The notes beneath the pieces were generated by a model. That model worked only from the letters and a program-made list of their open reading frames with translations. It was not told the DNA's origin and made no database searches. Below, piece after piece: positions 26,192 through 35,507 of a DNA stretch of 64,000 bases. The position numbers and the translations under genes were made by a program. The stretch is from Clostridium lacusfryxellense (GTDB lineage: Bacteria; Bacillota; Clostridia; Clostridiales; Clostridiaceae), in assembly GCF_018861735.1 (NCBI RefSeq), contig NZ_JAHLEB010000002.1, forward strand, positions 62,001 to 126,000. The letters are read 5' to 3'. Every line of letters starts with the position of its first letter. Position 1 is the stretch's first letter.

Positions 26192-26222
26192 TACATTAAC
26201 GCTATAAACCATTATAAAATAA

Positions 26223-26326
26223 TTAAGGCAAGTTTTTATAAGGTACAAATAAACAAATAACGAGTCATTGTGCTAGGCCATTTGACTTGTTATTTATTTA
26301 TATGTACCAAATAACTTGCCTTTTAA
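26223..26326. repeat. Long imperfect hairpin (about 43-bp arms)
   Basis: Arms 26225-26266 and 26283-26324 pair almost throughout (TTAAGGCAAG, GGTACA, AAATAAC, AGTCA matched with their complements) around a loop near TGCTAGGCCATT. Much longer than a terminator; it could be a mobile-element hairpin or a folded RNA. It starts 32 bp after the GerMN gene. Confidence 0.8.
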
Positions 26327-26340
26327 CCCTAGGGATTTTT

Positions 26341-26755
26341 TGACAACTCAAAACAATCTGCGCTACAACACATATACATCCCTACACACCCATACGTTAT
26401 CGATTGATAACGATAAGCATTACAGCACATACATACATCTTTGCTCGACCATATAGAACACCTTGGGAGCTGAAAATAATCTCTCAATTAAAATAACCCC
26501 TAGTTATTAATATAACCTGCGGCAACCTATATCATCTTAGCTCGAATATCACACATCCGGGAGAACCATATATATACACTTTGGCAAATATACAGCTGTT
26601 AAGAACCCATGACACTCTTCCCTCCGGCATATAAAAAACCTTAGCAGATCTCGTACACACCTTTGGCCGAATACTCTAAAGCCATTTCAGCCTACGAGCA
26701 CTCTAGGCTCAACCATTTTAAATCATCTACTAACATTATTGTATGCTTTTTTTTG
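26341..26755. other. C-rich, G-poor gene-free block
   Basis: No convincing ORF on either strand. In 26341-26700 I count 98 C and 45 G on the plus strand (about 40% GC), unlike the neighbouring genes. A near-repeat recurs about every 100 bp: CTTTGCTCGA at 26439, CTTAGCTCGA at 26536, CTTAGCAGAT at 26639, each followed about 20 nt later by CACCTTGGGAG, CATCCGGGAG or CACCTTTGGCC. CGTTATC/GATAACG forms a small stem at 26395-26412. It ends at a T8 run. The nature is unknown: decayed repeat, ncRNA or remnant of foreign DNA. Confidence 0.5.
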
Positions 26756-26828
26756 TTTATTATACTAGAAGCAATCAGAAAAAAGCTTGAATTTTATGGC
26801 AAAATATATATTGGGTGGTGAAAAAATA

Positions 26829-28175
26829 ATGAGCGAAATATTTCGATTTATTCATGCTTCAGACCTGCATTTAGGGTCTTTCTTAAATGTAAATGGAAAT
26901 CCAAAAGAAGAAATTCAGGAATTATGTAAAATGGCTGTTTACAATAGTTTTGAAAGGATTTGTAATAAAGCTGTTTATTATAATGTTGACTTTATATTGA
27001 TTTGTGGAGACGTTTATGACAGTTATTTAAGATCTGTAAGAGGAAATAGATTTTTTATTAATCAATGTTTAACTTTAAATGAAAATAACATAAATATATA
27101 TGTTATTTATGGTAATCACGATGCATTACATGATGGGCAAGAGTTGTTTGCTATGCCACCAAATGTTCATATATTAAGCTCTGATAAGCCAGAGTTTTTT
27201 GAAGTTTACAAGGAAGGACAAGTTATTGCAAAAATTATTGGAAAATCCTACAAGAAAAGAAATGAGAAAGAAAAAATCTATGAACAATATTTATTAGATA
27301 ATGATGTTTTTAATATTGCAATGTTACATACTGCTTTAGAAAAGGATAATAAAAACTATGTTCCTTGTACCTTGAATGACCTTAAGGAGGTACCTAATAT
27401 AGATTATTGGGCTCTCGGACATATTCATAAACTAAGTATTTTAAGTAATGTAAAACCTATCATAGCTTTCGCAGGAATTCCTCAAGGGCGTGATATGGGG
27501 GAGCAGGGAGTAGGGGGAGTTTTCTTAGTTACAGCGCAAAATAAAGAAATTGTGGATATGGAGGTATTACCTATAGCAGCAGTTGTATATAAAATGCTGG
27601 AAATAATAGTAGATGATGTGGACAATATAGAAAATTATGGTGATTTAATTGGAGTAATTGTTGAGGCAATAAGTAGTTTAACCTATGATGTCCCTGAAGA
27701 TGCATGTGGTATAAAGTATTCAAAGAAAGACATGGGCAATGAATTTAAAGGATATATTCTACAAGTAAAGGTAAAGGGGCGAATGGATTTACATAAGGAA
27801 ATATCACGCATGACTGAAGATGATTACAAGCAATTTATAGAAAGTATAAACGAAGAACTGAGTTGCAATAAACATTTTATGTGGATAGACTCGGTTATAT
27901 TTAGGACTACTCCTCTTAAACAAGATTTTGAAAATCTAAAGATGCAAAACTCTATTTTTGAGGATTTAGAGGAAGTAATTAGGACATACACTATGGACTC
28001 AGAACATATAGACCAACTTGTGAAAAACTGGGGATCAATATGGAAAGAGCAACTTTACACAGAAAATATAGATGACGATAAATTTGATTTTGATGAAGAA
28101 ACTATAGCTGATATTATATCGCAGGCTAGAGAATTACTCATTGAAAAATTATCAGATGTTTTAGATATAACGTAG
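26829..28175 (+). CDS. YhaO-type DNA repair exonuclease (SbcD-like)
   Basis: A 448-residue metallophosphoesterase. Motifs in order: HASDLHLG (residues 9-16), CGDVYDS, GNHDAL, MLHTALE, ALGHIHK. This is the SbcD/Mre11 pattern. It pairs with the large ATPase encoded 13 bp downstream, as in Bacillus yhaO-yhaN. Role in DNA-end processing is by family. ATG 26829 is chosen for the upstream GGGTGGTGA; the in-frame ATG at 26787 has none. The neighbouring C-rich block lies directly upstream. Confidence 0.88.
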   Translation: MSEIFRFIHASDLHLGSFLNVNGNPKEEIQELCKMAVYNSFERICNKAVYYNVDFILICGDVYDSYLRSVRGNRFFINQCLTLNENNINIYVIYGNHDALHDGQELFAMPPNVHILSSDKPEFFEVYKEGQVIAKIIGKSYKKRNEKEKIYEQYLLDNDVFNIAMLHTALEKDNKNYVPCTLNDLKEVPNIDYWALGHIHKLSILSNVKPIIAFAGIPQGRDMGEQGVGGVFLVTAQNKEIVDMEVLPIAAVVYKMLEIIVDDVDNIENYGDLIGVIVEAISSLTYDVPEDACGIKYSKKDMGNEFKGYILQVKVKGRMDLHKEISRMTEDDYKQFIESINEELSCNKHFMWIDSVIFRTTPLKQDFENLKMQNSIFEDLEEVIRTYTMDSEHIDQLVKNWGSIWKEQLYTENIDDDKFDFDEETIADIISQARELLIEKLSDVLDIT

Positions 28176-28188
28176 AGGTGGTGAGAAT

Positions 28189-31023
28189 TTGATAATAACA
28201 AAATTGGATATTAGGGATTTTGGAGTGTTCCAGGGTGAGAAATTGGAAGACTTGGGGAGAACAATAATAGTTATTGGTGGAGCAAATAGGTCCGGTAAAA
28301 CTAGCTTAATGGAGATGATTAGAAATATACCTTTTGGATTTACTCAAGGAAGTAAGTTGCCACCAGCTAAATTTCAATATGATGTTAGATGTGATTTATT
28401 ACTCGAGGATGGTGAAAGTGCAAATGTACTATTAAAAGGCTTTAGCAATCCAGAGATAGTTTATAATAGTGATAACCATAATAATAACAATAAAAGTCTA
28501 TATAACATCGATAAAGCGACATATAAAGAACTGTTTACTATAAGCCTTGATGAACTAAATAAAACTGAGGGGAAGGAAGATAGCAATCTACAGTCAATGT
28601 TGCTTGGGGCAGGATTTAAAAACATTGTTAAAATTCCATTTGTTGCTAAGGAGTTAAGAGAAAAAGCTAACTCAATTGGTGGAACTCGTGGAAATCCAGC
28701 GACTAAAATGTTTAAACCATTCACTGAAAACATTAAAAGAGGAGTGGAAGGACGGAACAAATCAATTCTGCAATTGGGTAGTTTTGTAGATAAGAAGCAG
28801 AACTTGAAACGTGTTCTTGAGACTATAATTTCAAAAGAAGAGGAACTACAAAATAATAATGATAATTTAATAAAATTAGAAACTTTAAGGCATTATTATG
28901 AGCTTAACCAAAATAAATTAAAGCTTGAGATTGAACTTAAAGCATATTCTTTTAGTGAACAGGATGTTAAAGAATATAATTTAGACAAAGCGTGGACGCT
29001 AAAAATTCAATATATTAAAAAACTAGAACAATGGCATGATGATAACTACTTTTTTCAAAGTACAAGCAATCAGAAATTTGAGAAAGAATTGCTTTTGAAA
29101 AATAAGGTCGTAATTAGTAGCTTTTATAATGGCATATCCGGTATAAAAGAAATATGCAAAAATATATTAGTTATAAAAAATGAGTATTATGAAAAAAGAC
29201 AGTTGATAATGAATAAAATAAAAAAGGCCAATACTAACTGGGTTAGTTTTAAAGATATTTCAGATATTAATTGTGATGATGTGAACCAAAGTATTTTAAC
29301 ACAGAATATTGAATATTTTAAAAAAGCGGAATTGGATATAATTGATTGTGATAAAAAAACTCAGGACTTTAAATTTCAAAATAATATATTACAAAAACAA
29401 ATGTTACCCTCTAATACTAATATTTATATGAAAAAGTATTTATATTTAACCACGATCTTTATGATTATAGGATTAGTAGTGTTTTTTATAGATAAATTGT
29501 TAGGATGTTCATTAATAATTATTGGTGCAATAGGGACAGGGCTGTATTTATTTATAAATTACTCAAGTAGTAAACTGATAATAAACAGGAATTTAGAAGT
29601 TAAAGCTGAATTGGATAAGGTGGAGGTTAGTCAAGAAAACAATTCTTTGGAAATTAGGCGTCTTGATGAAAATCTAAGAGAGTTAAATAACGTAATGGAT
29701 GAGTATAGGGATATGCTAAAAATTGATGGCAGAGTAAGTGTAGAAGGTATTAATGAGTATTTTAAAACTGTTGCTTATTTAAAAGATGAAGTATATGAGT
29801 ATAACTTATTAAATAAAAAATTAATGAATGAATTTAATTATATAAATGAATCGCTAAGCAACATAGATAATGTGATTAACAAATTTACTCAGTTTCAAAC
29901 TAAAGATCTACATAAAATAAATTTAGATAATATGCAAGTTATTTGCATGGATAAACTAATAATTGTAGAGGACCTAAATAAGCAATTGATACTTGCAGAA
30001 AAAGCTGAAATTAGTTTATCAAAATTAAAGATCATAGAACAGGAAATACTACTGCTAATTAGTAAGGATAAATCAAAAGACATAATTATAAGTCTAGAAA
30101 TATATATAAGTCAGGGTGAAAAGTATATTGAATATTTAAATAAAAACAATTCTTTAAATATTATTAACGAGAAGTTATTGCAAGGTGTAAAGGGCGAGCG
30201 CGTAAAAAGAATATTACATAATCTGCGAAAAGAAATTGTTATAAGCAATAATGAAGATGAAGATTTATTAAGGATTTTTTCTGATTTGTATAAGCAATAT
30301 ATTAGTGCGACTGAGCTCGACTCCTATTATGAGACTTCATGTTCTAAAAATATAGAATTAGCAGAGCAATTAGATAGGTTAAAGAATCAAAAACAGACAC
30401 TAAAGGATGAATTGACAGCAATGAACTCTGATGAGATGTTAGTGAAACACGAGACTGAGATTAGGAGAGCTAGAAGTCAACTACTACCTCTTGCAGAAAA
30501 ATATGCTGTTTATAGTACAGCTGCATTATTTTTAGAAAAGATTAGAGAAAGATTTTTATTGAATGCCAAGGATAATTTATTAAAAGACGCTAGTGATATT
30601 TTAAGTGAAATAACTTCAGGGGAATATCAGAACATAATGCCTCAAGATGATCTAATGCAAGGAGATTTTAAAACAAAACAACGCGATGAAACTGTTAAAG
30701 AGAGTTCTAGAGAGTTAAGTAGGGGCACAAAAGAACAATTATTTTTGGCAGTTCGTATTAGCAGAATAAAAGAAATTAAACCAAGTTTACCAGTAATTCT
30801 TGACGATTCATTTGTTAACTTTGATATAGCACATACAAAAAAAACTGTTATGGCTTTAGTACAACTCGCCAAGACGCATCAAATTTTTGTTCTTACCTGC
30901 CATTCAAATTTAGTACAGCTAATAATGGAACAAGCTACTAATGCACTATATTATAAATTAGAGGGAGGGAAATTTACAAAAGGCTTGGGAGAAGATTTGA
31001 AAGAATACCTAAACGAACTTTAA
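28189..31023 (+). CDS. YhaN-type AAA ATPase (SbcC-like)
   Basis: A 944-residue ATPase partner of the YhaO-type nuclease. The Walker A GGANRSGKTSL lies at about residues 31-41. Long coiled coils follow. Two membrane segments sit in the middle (about 424-462, YLTTIFMIIGLVVFFI and LIIIGAIGTGLYLFI), a known trait of YhaN. C-terminal RELSRGTKEQLFLAVRIS (signature) and PVILDDSFVNFD (Walker B) complete the site. It starts at TTG with GAGGTGGTGAG upstream. Confidence 0.85.
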   Translation: MIITKLDIRDFGVFQGEKLEDLGRTIIVIGGANRSGKTSLMEMIRNIPFGFTQGSKLPPAKFQYDVRCDLLLEDGESANVLLKGFSNPEIVYNSDNHNNNNKSLYNIDKATYKELFTISLDELNKTEGKEDSNLQSMLLGAGFKNIVKIPFVAKELREKANSIGGTRGNPATKMFKPFTENIKRGVEGRNKSILQLGSFVDKKQNLKRVLETIISKEEELQNNNDNLIKLETLRHYYELNQNKLKLEIELKAYSFSEQDVKEYNLDKAWTLKIQYIKKLEQWHDDNYFFQSTSNQKFEKELLLKNKVVISSFYNGISGIKEICKNILVIKNEYYEKRQLIMNKIKKANTNWVSFKDISDINCDDVNQSILTQNIEYFKKAELDIIDCDKKTQDFKFQNNILQKQMLPSNTNIYMKKYLYLTTIFMIIGLVVFFIDKLLGCSLIIIGAIGTGLYLFINYSSSKLIINRNLEVKAELDKVEVSQENNSLEIRRLDENLRELNNVMDEYRDMLKIDGRVSVEGINEYFKTVAYLKDEVYEYNLLNKKLMNEFNYINESLSNIDNVINKFTQFQTKDLHKINLDNMQVICMDKLIIVEDLNKQLILAEKAEISLSKLKIIEQEILLLISKDKSKDIIISLEIYISQGEKYIEYLNKNNSLNIINEKLLQGVKGERVKRILHNLRKEIVISNNEDEDLLRIFSDLYKQYISATELDSYYETSCSKNIELAEQLDRLKNQKQTLKDELTAMNSDEMLVKHETEIRRARSQLLPLAEKYAVYSTAALFLEKIRERFLLNAKDNLLKDASDILSEITSGEYQNIMPQDDLMQGDFKTKQRDETVKESSRELSRGTKEQLFLAVRISRIKEIKPSLPVILDDSFVNFDIAHTKKTVMALVQLAKTHQIFVLTCHSNLVQLIMEQATNALYYKLEGGKFTKGLGEDLKEYLNEL

Positions 31024-31130
31024 GGTAGATAAAAAAATACTTCTTTGAAATAGGAGTATAAATAATGGTATAATGTATATCTTAAAGCAATTATTAGAGG
31101 CATATATGATAGGTTTATTAATGCGATTTA

Positions 31131-33182
31131 ATGGAAAGTGAAGTGGTAATTATCAGTAAGGCATTATTTATTACAGAAAAACCAAGTGTTGCTGCAGAAT
31201 TTGCGAAAGCCTTGAAAATAAATGGAAGAAAATTTGATGGATATATAGAGTCCGATAAAGCTGTTGTAACATGGTGCGTTGGACATCTTGTAACTATGAG
31301 CTATCCTGAAAAATATGATGAAAAACTTAAGAAATGGTCCCTAAGTACTTTGCCATTTTTACCAGAAGTGTATAAATATGAAGTTATAGACGGAGTTAAA
31401 AAGCAATTTAATATAGTTAGTAGCCTATTAGTTCGTGAGGATATTGATAGGGTTTATGTCTGTACAGATTCAGGGCGTGAAGGGGAATACATATACAGAC
31501 TAGTAGATGATATGGCTGGAAACCCTGATAAACAAAAACGAAGAGTTTGGATAGATTCCCAAACAGAGGCGGAGATTATTCGTGGTGTAAAAGAAGCAAA
31601 AGAGTTAAGCAAATATGATAGCTTATCGGAAGCCGCTTATCTAAGAGCGAAGGAAGATTATTTGATGGGAATCAATTTTTCGAGGCTACTAAGTCTAGTC
31701 TATGGAAAAACAGTGAGTAGTTATCTTGGTAAAAACTATATAGTTATTGCTGTGGGACGTGTAATGTCTTGTGTACTTGGAATGGTAGTTCAAAGGGAAA
31801 GAGAAGTTAGAGAGTTTGTTGTTACTCCTTTTTATAAGATTACTTCCAGCTTTAAGGTTGACTCTGAAAATACCTATGATGGAGAGTGGAAAGCAGTAGA
31901 TGGATCTAAATATTTTGATTCACCTCTACTTTATAATGAGGGCGGATTTAAGACAATGGAAACTGCAGAAAAGTTAATTGGAGAACTAAGAGATTCTAGT
32001 TTAGATAATAGTATGAATGGAGAAACTAAGGGTAAAGTCATCGTTGAGAACATAACTAAGAAAAAAGAAAATAAAAATGCTCCGTTACTTTTTAATTTAG
32101 CAGAAATACAAAATGAATGTTCTAAAATATTTAAGATAAACCCAGAGCAAACGCTTGGTCATATTCAAGCTTTATATGAGAAGAAAATGCTTACATATCC
32201 TAGAACAGATGCTAGAGTGTTAACTACAGCGGTTGCAAAAGAAATTGACAGCAACATAAAAAAATTAATAAATCTAAATGGAAATACAGAGATAAAAAAT
32301 ATAGCAGCGAATATTATAGAAAAGAAGTGGTTCAATAATTTAGCTAAAACAAAATATGTTGATGATAGCAAAGTAACAGACCATTATGCTATTATTCCAA
32401 CAGGTGAAGGTCTACAGAATTATGCATCACTAAAGGATGTACAAAAGAAAATTTATAATATGGTAATTAGAAGGTTTTTGGCGATTTTTTATCCACCTGC
32501 TGTATACAGTAAGGTTTCAGTTATTACAAAGATTGATACGGAAAGATTTTTTACGACGGATAAGGTTTGTATTGAACTTGGTTATTTAGAGGTTCTAAAA
32601 CCTGATAGTGACAATAATGACCGCGCGGGTACAAATATGAAATTCTTAAGTTTATTGAAAAAAGGGCAAAGTGTTGAACTAGAAGATTTAGTTGTAAAAG
32701 AAGGTAAAACATCTCCTCCTAAAAGATTTACAACGGGTTCAATAATTATTGCTATGGAAAATGCGGGTAAACTTATTGAGGATGAAGAACTAAGAGAACA
32801 TATAAAAGGTTCTGGAATTGGAACAAGTGCTACTCGCTCAGGGATTTTAACAAAACTTGAAAAAATAGAATACATTAAATCAAATAATAAAACCCAAGTG
32901 GTTATGCCAACGCTTCTTGGCGAAATTATCTTTGATGTAGTGAAAAATTCTATCCCTACACTTTTAAATCCAGAATTAACGGCTAGTTGGGAAAAAGGAT
33001 TAACTATGGTTACCCAAAGTGAAATACAGGGTAATATATACATGGATAAGCTTGAAAATTATATAATCAAAAATACTGACAGAGTACTTAAACTGAATAA
33101 TGGACCAAGACTAAAAAGAAACTTTGACATGGTAAAGGAATTTTATAAAAGCTCTAAAGCTGCTAAAGCTTCAGTTGAATAA
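31131..33182 (+). CDS. topB: DNA topoisomerase III (type IA)
   Basis: A type IA topoisomerase that passes single strands through a transient break. 683 residues. TOPRIM motifs: FITEKPSVAAEF and CTDSGREGEYIYR. The catalytic Tyr is in LTYPRTDAR (about residue 356). GIGTSATRSGIL follows. There is no C-terminal zinc finger, as in many TopB proteins. The start is uncertain: ATG 31131 lacks a good SD; a GTG at 31143 is possible. Confidence 0.92.
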   Translation: MESEVVIISKALFITEKPSVAAEFAKALKINGRKFDGYIESDKAVVTWCVGHLVTMSYPEKYDEKLKKWSLSTLPFLPEVYKYEVIDGVKKQFNIVSSLLVREDIDRVYVCTDSGREGEYIYRLVDDMAGNPDKQKRRVWIDSQTEAEIIRGVKEAKELSKYDSLSEAAYLRAKEDYLMGINFSRLLSLVYGKTVSSYLGKNYIVIAVGRVMSCVLGMVVQREREVREFVVTPFYKITSSFKVDSENTYDGEWKAVDGSKYFDSPLLYNEGGFKTMETAEKLIGELRDSSLDNSMNGETKGKVIVENITKKKENKNAPLLFNLAEIQNECSKIFKINPEQTLGHIQALYEKKMLTYPRTDARVLTTAVAKEIDSNIKKLINLNGNTEIKNIAANIIEKKWFNNLAKTKYVDDSKVTDHYAIIPTGEGLQNYASLKDVQKKIYNMVIRRFLAIFYPPAVYSKVSVITKIDTERFFTTDKVCIELGYLEVLKPDSDNNDRAGTNMKFLSLLKKGQSVELEDLVVKEGKTSPPKRFTTGSIIIAMENAGKLIEDEELREHIKGSGIGTSATRSGILTKLEKIEYIKSNNKTQVVMPTLLGEIIFDVVKNSIPTLLNPELTASWEKGLTMVTQSEIQGNIYMDKLENYIIKNTDRVLKLNNGPRLKRNFDMVKEFYKSSKAAKASVE

Positions 33183-33211
33183 ATACTAATTCTGATAATT
33201 TCATTATAACA

Positions 33212-33256
33212 AAAAGGAAAGTCCCCACTTTTTAAGATGGGGACTTTCCTTTTTAT
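33212..33256 (+). terminator. Terminator of topB
   Basis: AAAAAGGAAAGTCCCCA pairs with its complement around a short loop, followed by TTTTTAT. Confidence 0.93.
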
Positions 33257-33278
33257 ACAAATATTTTTAGGCGCAAAA

Positions 33279-33463
33279 AAAAGTATATATTACGTATAAT
33301 GCATTTGAATAAGCTTTAGAACTTCTTATTTTATTTTTAATTAAGATGCGTTAAGAAAAATATATGTTTGAGCGACGCGAGTTTATATTTTTTAGCAGAT
33401 TAATTAAAAATAAAATTAGTAGTTCTTAGCGAAGTGAATGCATTAATAGTAATATATACTTTT
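33279..33463. repeat. Folded repeat element, copy 1 (diverged)
   Basis: About 185 bp between topB and the convergent gene at 33466. It forms a long imperfect hairpin with ends AAGTATATATTAC and GTAATATATACTT. The inner arms TTTATTTTTAATTAA and TTAATTAAAAATAAA are complementary. Its apical stem AAAATATA/TATATTTT encloses TTTGAGCGACGCGAGTTT. It matches copies 2 and 3 in layout and loop sequences but not in stem sequence. Confidence 0.85.
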
Positions 33464-33465
33464 TT

Positions 33466-35208
33466 TTATTTTATGATTAAATCAAATAGTTTTTTAGCTG
33501 CTTTTCTAGGTCCATCTTTTTCTTGACCTGCGACGCCTAGGGAAGTTCTAATTTGGCCAACTTTTACACCTGTTTCAAAGAAGTCTTTGAAATAACTATC
33601 TATGAGTACATCTACTTGTTCTTGTTTCTGAACGGGTCCAAAAGGATTTGCAAAATATGAGGTTACAAGACCTAATTCAGTAGTAGTACCCTTTGCCATC
33701 CTTGCACCTCTTTTACAAACATTAATAGCATCAGCTGGATTTGTGAAGAAATTAATTTCTTCTACTCCTTCTTTTACTTCTTCATAATTATTTGCATAGA
33801 GGAATAAATCTATTGGATATCCCTTAATTATAGCTTTATAGCTAGCAACTGGCATAACAAGTCTTGCATTAATTTTATCAGGATTCATGAATATACTTCT
33901 ATCAATTTCTTTGAAAGCATAACCTGCGTCTAAATCATCTAGTCTTACGAAAGCACCGATTTCAGTTCCGAAGGCTAATGGTTTTGAGCCTTCCTTTAGA
34001 GTTAGGTATCCCATGTCGTCAAAGACTATTGTCATGTCACTGATATAATCTTCACTTAAGCTTCTAAATGCTTCTAAGGATTCGGATTTGCCCGCACCGC
34101 TATCACCCATGATAACAACATTAGCACTCTTACCATTATTCATAATAATATTTACCATTGCACCATGAATTGGTAGTGAACCTCGTTTAATCATTATTAG
34201 ATTATGAAGTGTTAGAGTCATTTTTTTCACATAACCGAAGTAATCAATCTCGTCGCCATAACTTATATAACCAAGCATGATATTATTTTCAACATCATCA
34301 TAAAATACTGTTTTAACTTTTTCAAAAGAATCTTTAGCTCCAAAAACAAAAACTATGTCTGGTTTAGCATCCCTATACTCTTCTTCACGTGCCATTTCAA
34401 ATAAGTTACATAGCGTTATAGCATGAGCCATAAAATCTCTGTGAACATAAATGAATGTAAGTAGTGTACCTACTTTAGCAGGGTAACAAAACCAATGATC
34501 TGTGGATATTGTACAGTCTTTTAATGGGTTTTTAAAACATTCATCAAAAATTCCATCGCGAGTATTTTTTTTAGGATAACTTATATAAGGTAAATCTAAT
34601 ATTATTGCATCAATAAAGGGAACATTTTTTAATACTTCATATCCTAAAGGCAATGGCCAATTTACATTGTTAACAATTAGACCAGCATTACCACCAGCAG
34701 GTAGTTGCCTATAAACCTTAGGTGTATGACCAATAACATTCTCTTCAATTTTTCTGTATAAATTAAGTATAAGCATTGAAAAATTGTTATTAGCCTCAAC
34801 AAAACTTGTTTTTTCAATACCATCATTAATTTTATTATTGTGAATTACAGTGTATCTTTCAAGCTTTCTCCAAAAACTATAAAAGTCTTCTATAAAATCA
34901 ACAAAATTGCTTTTACTATCTACAATGGAACTATATTTAGTATTTAAATTTATAATTTCATTAACATCGAGCACCGATAGGAGTTTAAACAAATGTATAA
35001 TGAAAACATCTAGACCTTCATTGTCTACTTTTGCATTTTCAATCAAATATTTATATATATTTGATTTTTTCTTTTTTATCTTTCTAATATAAGTGTTAAA
35101 AACTCTTTTGAAACCGTCACTCTCTAATAATTGTACTTGACTATTACAGTATTTTGCAGTGAAATTAATCATTACCTTTTCATTACTTAAAGAAAATTCT
35201 TTTTTCAA
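33466..35208 (-). CDS. PEPCK/HPr-kinase-like P-loop ATPase of unknown role
   Basis: A 580-residue protein. At about residues 366-376 it has MGDSGAGKSES, a P-loop like that of HPr kinase and phosphoenolpyruvate carboxykinase, followed by VFDDMGYL. The N-terminal 200 residues are helical and unrecognised. Cys and His near KDCTISTDHWFCYPAKVG may be functional. Proteins of this shape are often named PEP carboxykinase in clostridia, but I see no oxaloacetate-binding evidence, so the substrate is open. SD GGTGCCAACTTG is weak. It converges on topB. Confidence 0.6.
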   Translation of the reverse strand: MKKEFSLSNEKVMINFTAKYCNSQVQLLESDGFKRVFNTYIRKIKKKKSNIYKYLIENAKVDNEGLDVFIIHLFKLLSVLDVNEIINLNTKYSSIVDSKSNFVDFIEDFYSFWRKLERYTVIHNNKINDGIEKTSFVEANNNFSMLILNLYRKIEENVIGHTPKVYRQLPAGGNAGLIVNNVNWPLPLGYEVLKNVPFIDAIILDLPYISYPKKNTRDGIFDECFKNPLKDCTISTDHWFCYPAKVGTLLTFIYVHRDFMAHAITLCNLFEMAREEEYRDAKPDIVFVFGAKDSFEKVKTVFYDDVENNIMLGYISYGDEIDYFGYVKKMTLTLHNLIMIKRGSLPIHGAMVNIIMNNGKSANVVIMGDSGAGKSESLEAFRSLSEDYISDMTIVFDDMGYLTLKEGSKPLAFGTEIGAFVRLDDLDAGYAFKEIDRSIFMNPDKINARLVMPVASYKAIIKGYPIDLFLYANNYEEVKEGVEEINFFTNPADAINVCKRGARMAKGTTTELGLVTSYFANPFGPVQKQEQVDVLIDSYFKDFFETGVKVGQIRTSLGVAGQEKDGPRKAAKKLFDLIIK

Positions 35209-35507
35209 GTTGGCACCTCCATGTGTAAGTAAATCTAATTTTTAATAAATTGAATTTATATATGCAAATATTATCATAAGTAGCAATAAATAATAGAATA
35301 CTATACTATAATACTCTAAAAGTGAAATGTTAACAATACTAGAATTGCATAAAAAGTATTTAAGCATATTAAAAACTATAAATAAGTACACTGATAATGC
35401 AATTTGCTAAATATATATTTGTCAAAATATATTGTAATCTTGGTTAATTCTGAGATATAATAGATATTAAGCTTTTGAAACAAACAATAAGGAAAGGGTG
35501 TGATATA

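Noticed and set aside
26829-31023. Two-gene anti-phage defence system
   Set aside because: The nuclease-ATPase pair matches the YhaO/YhaN DNA repair type, and no defence genes surround it.
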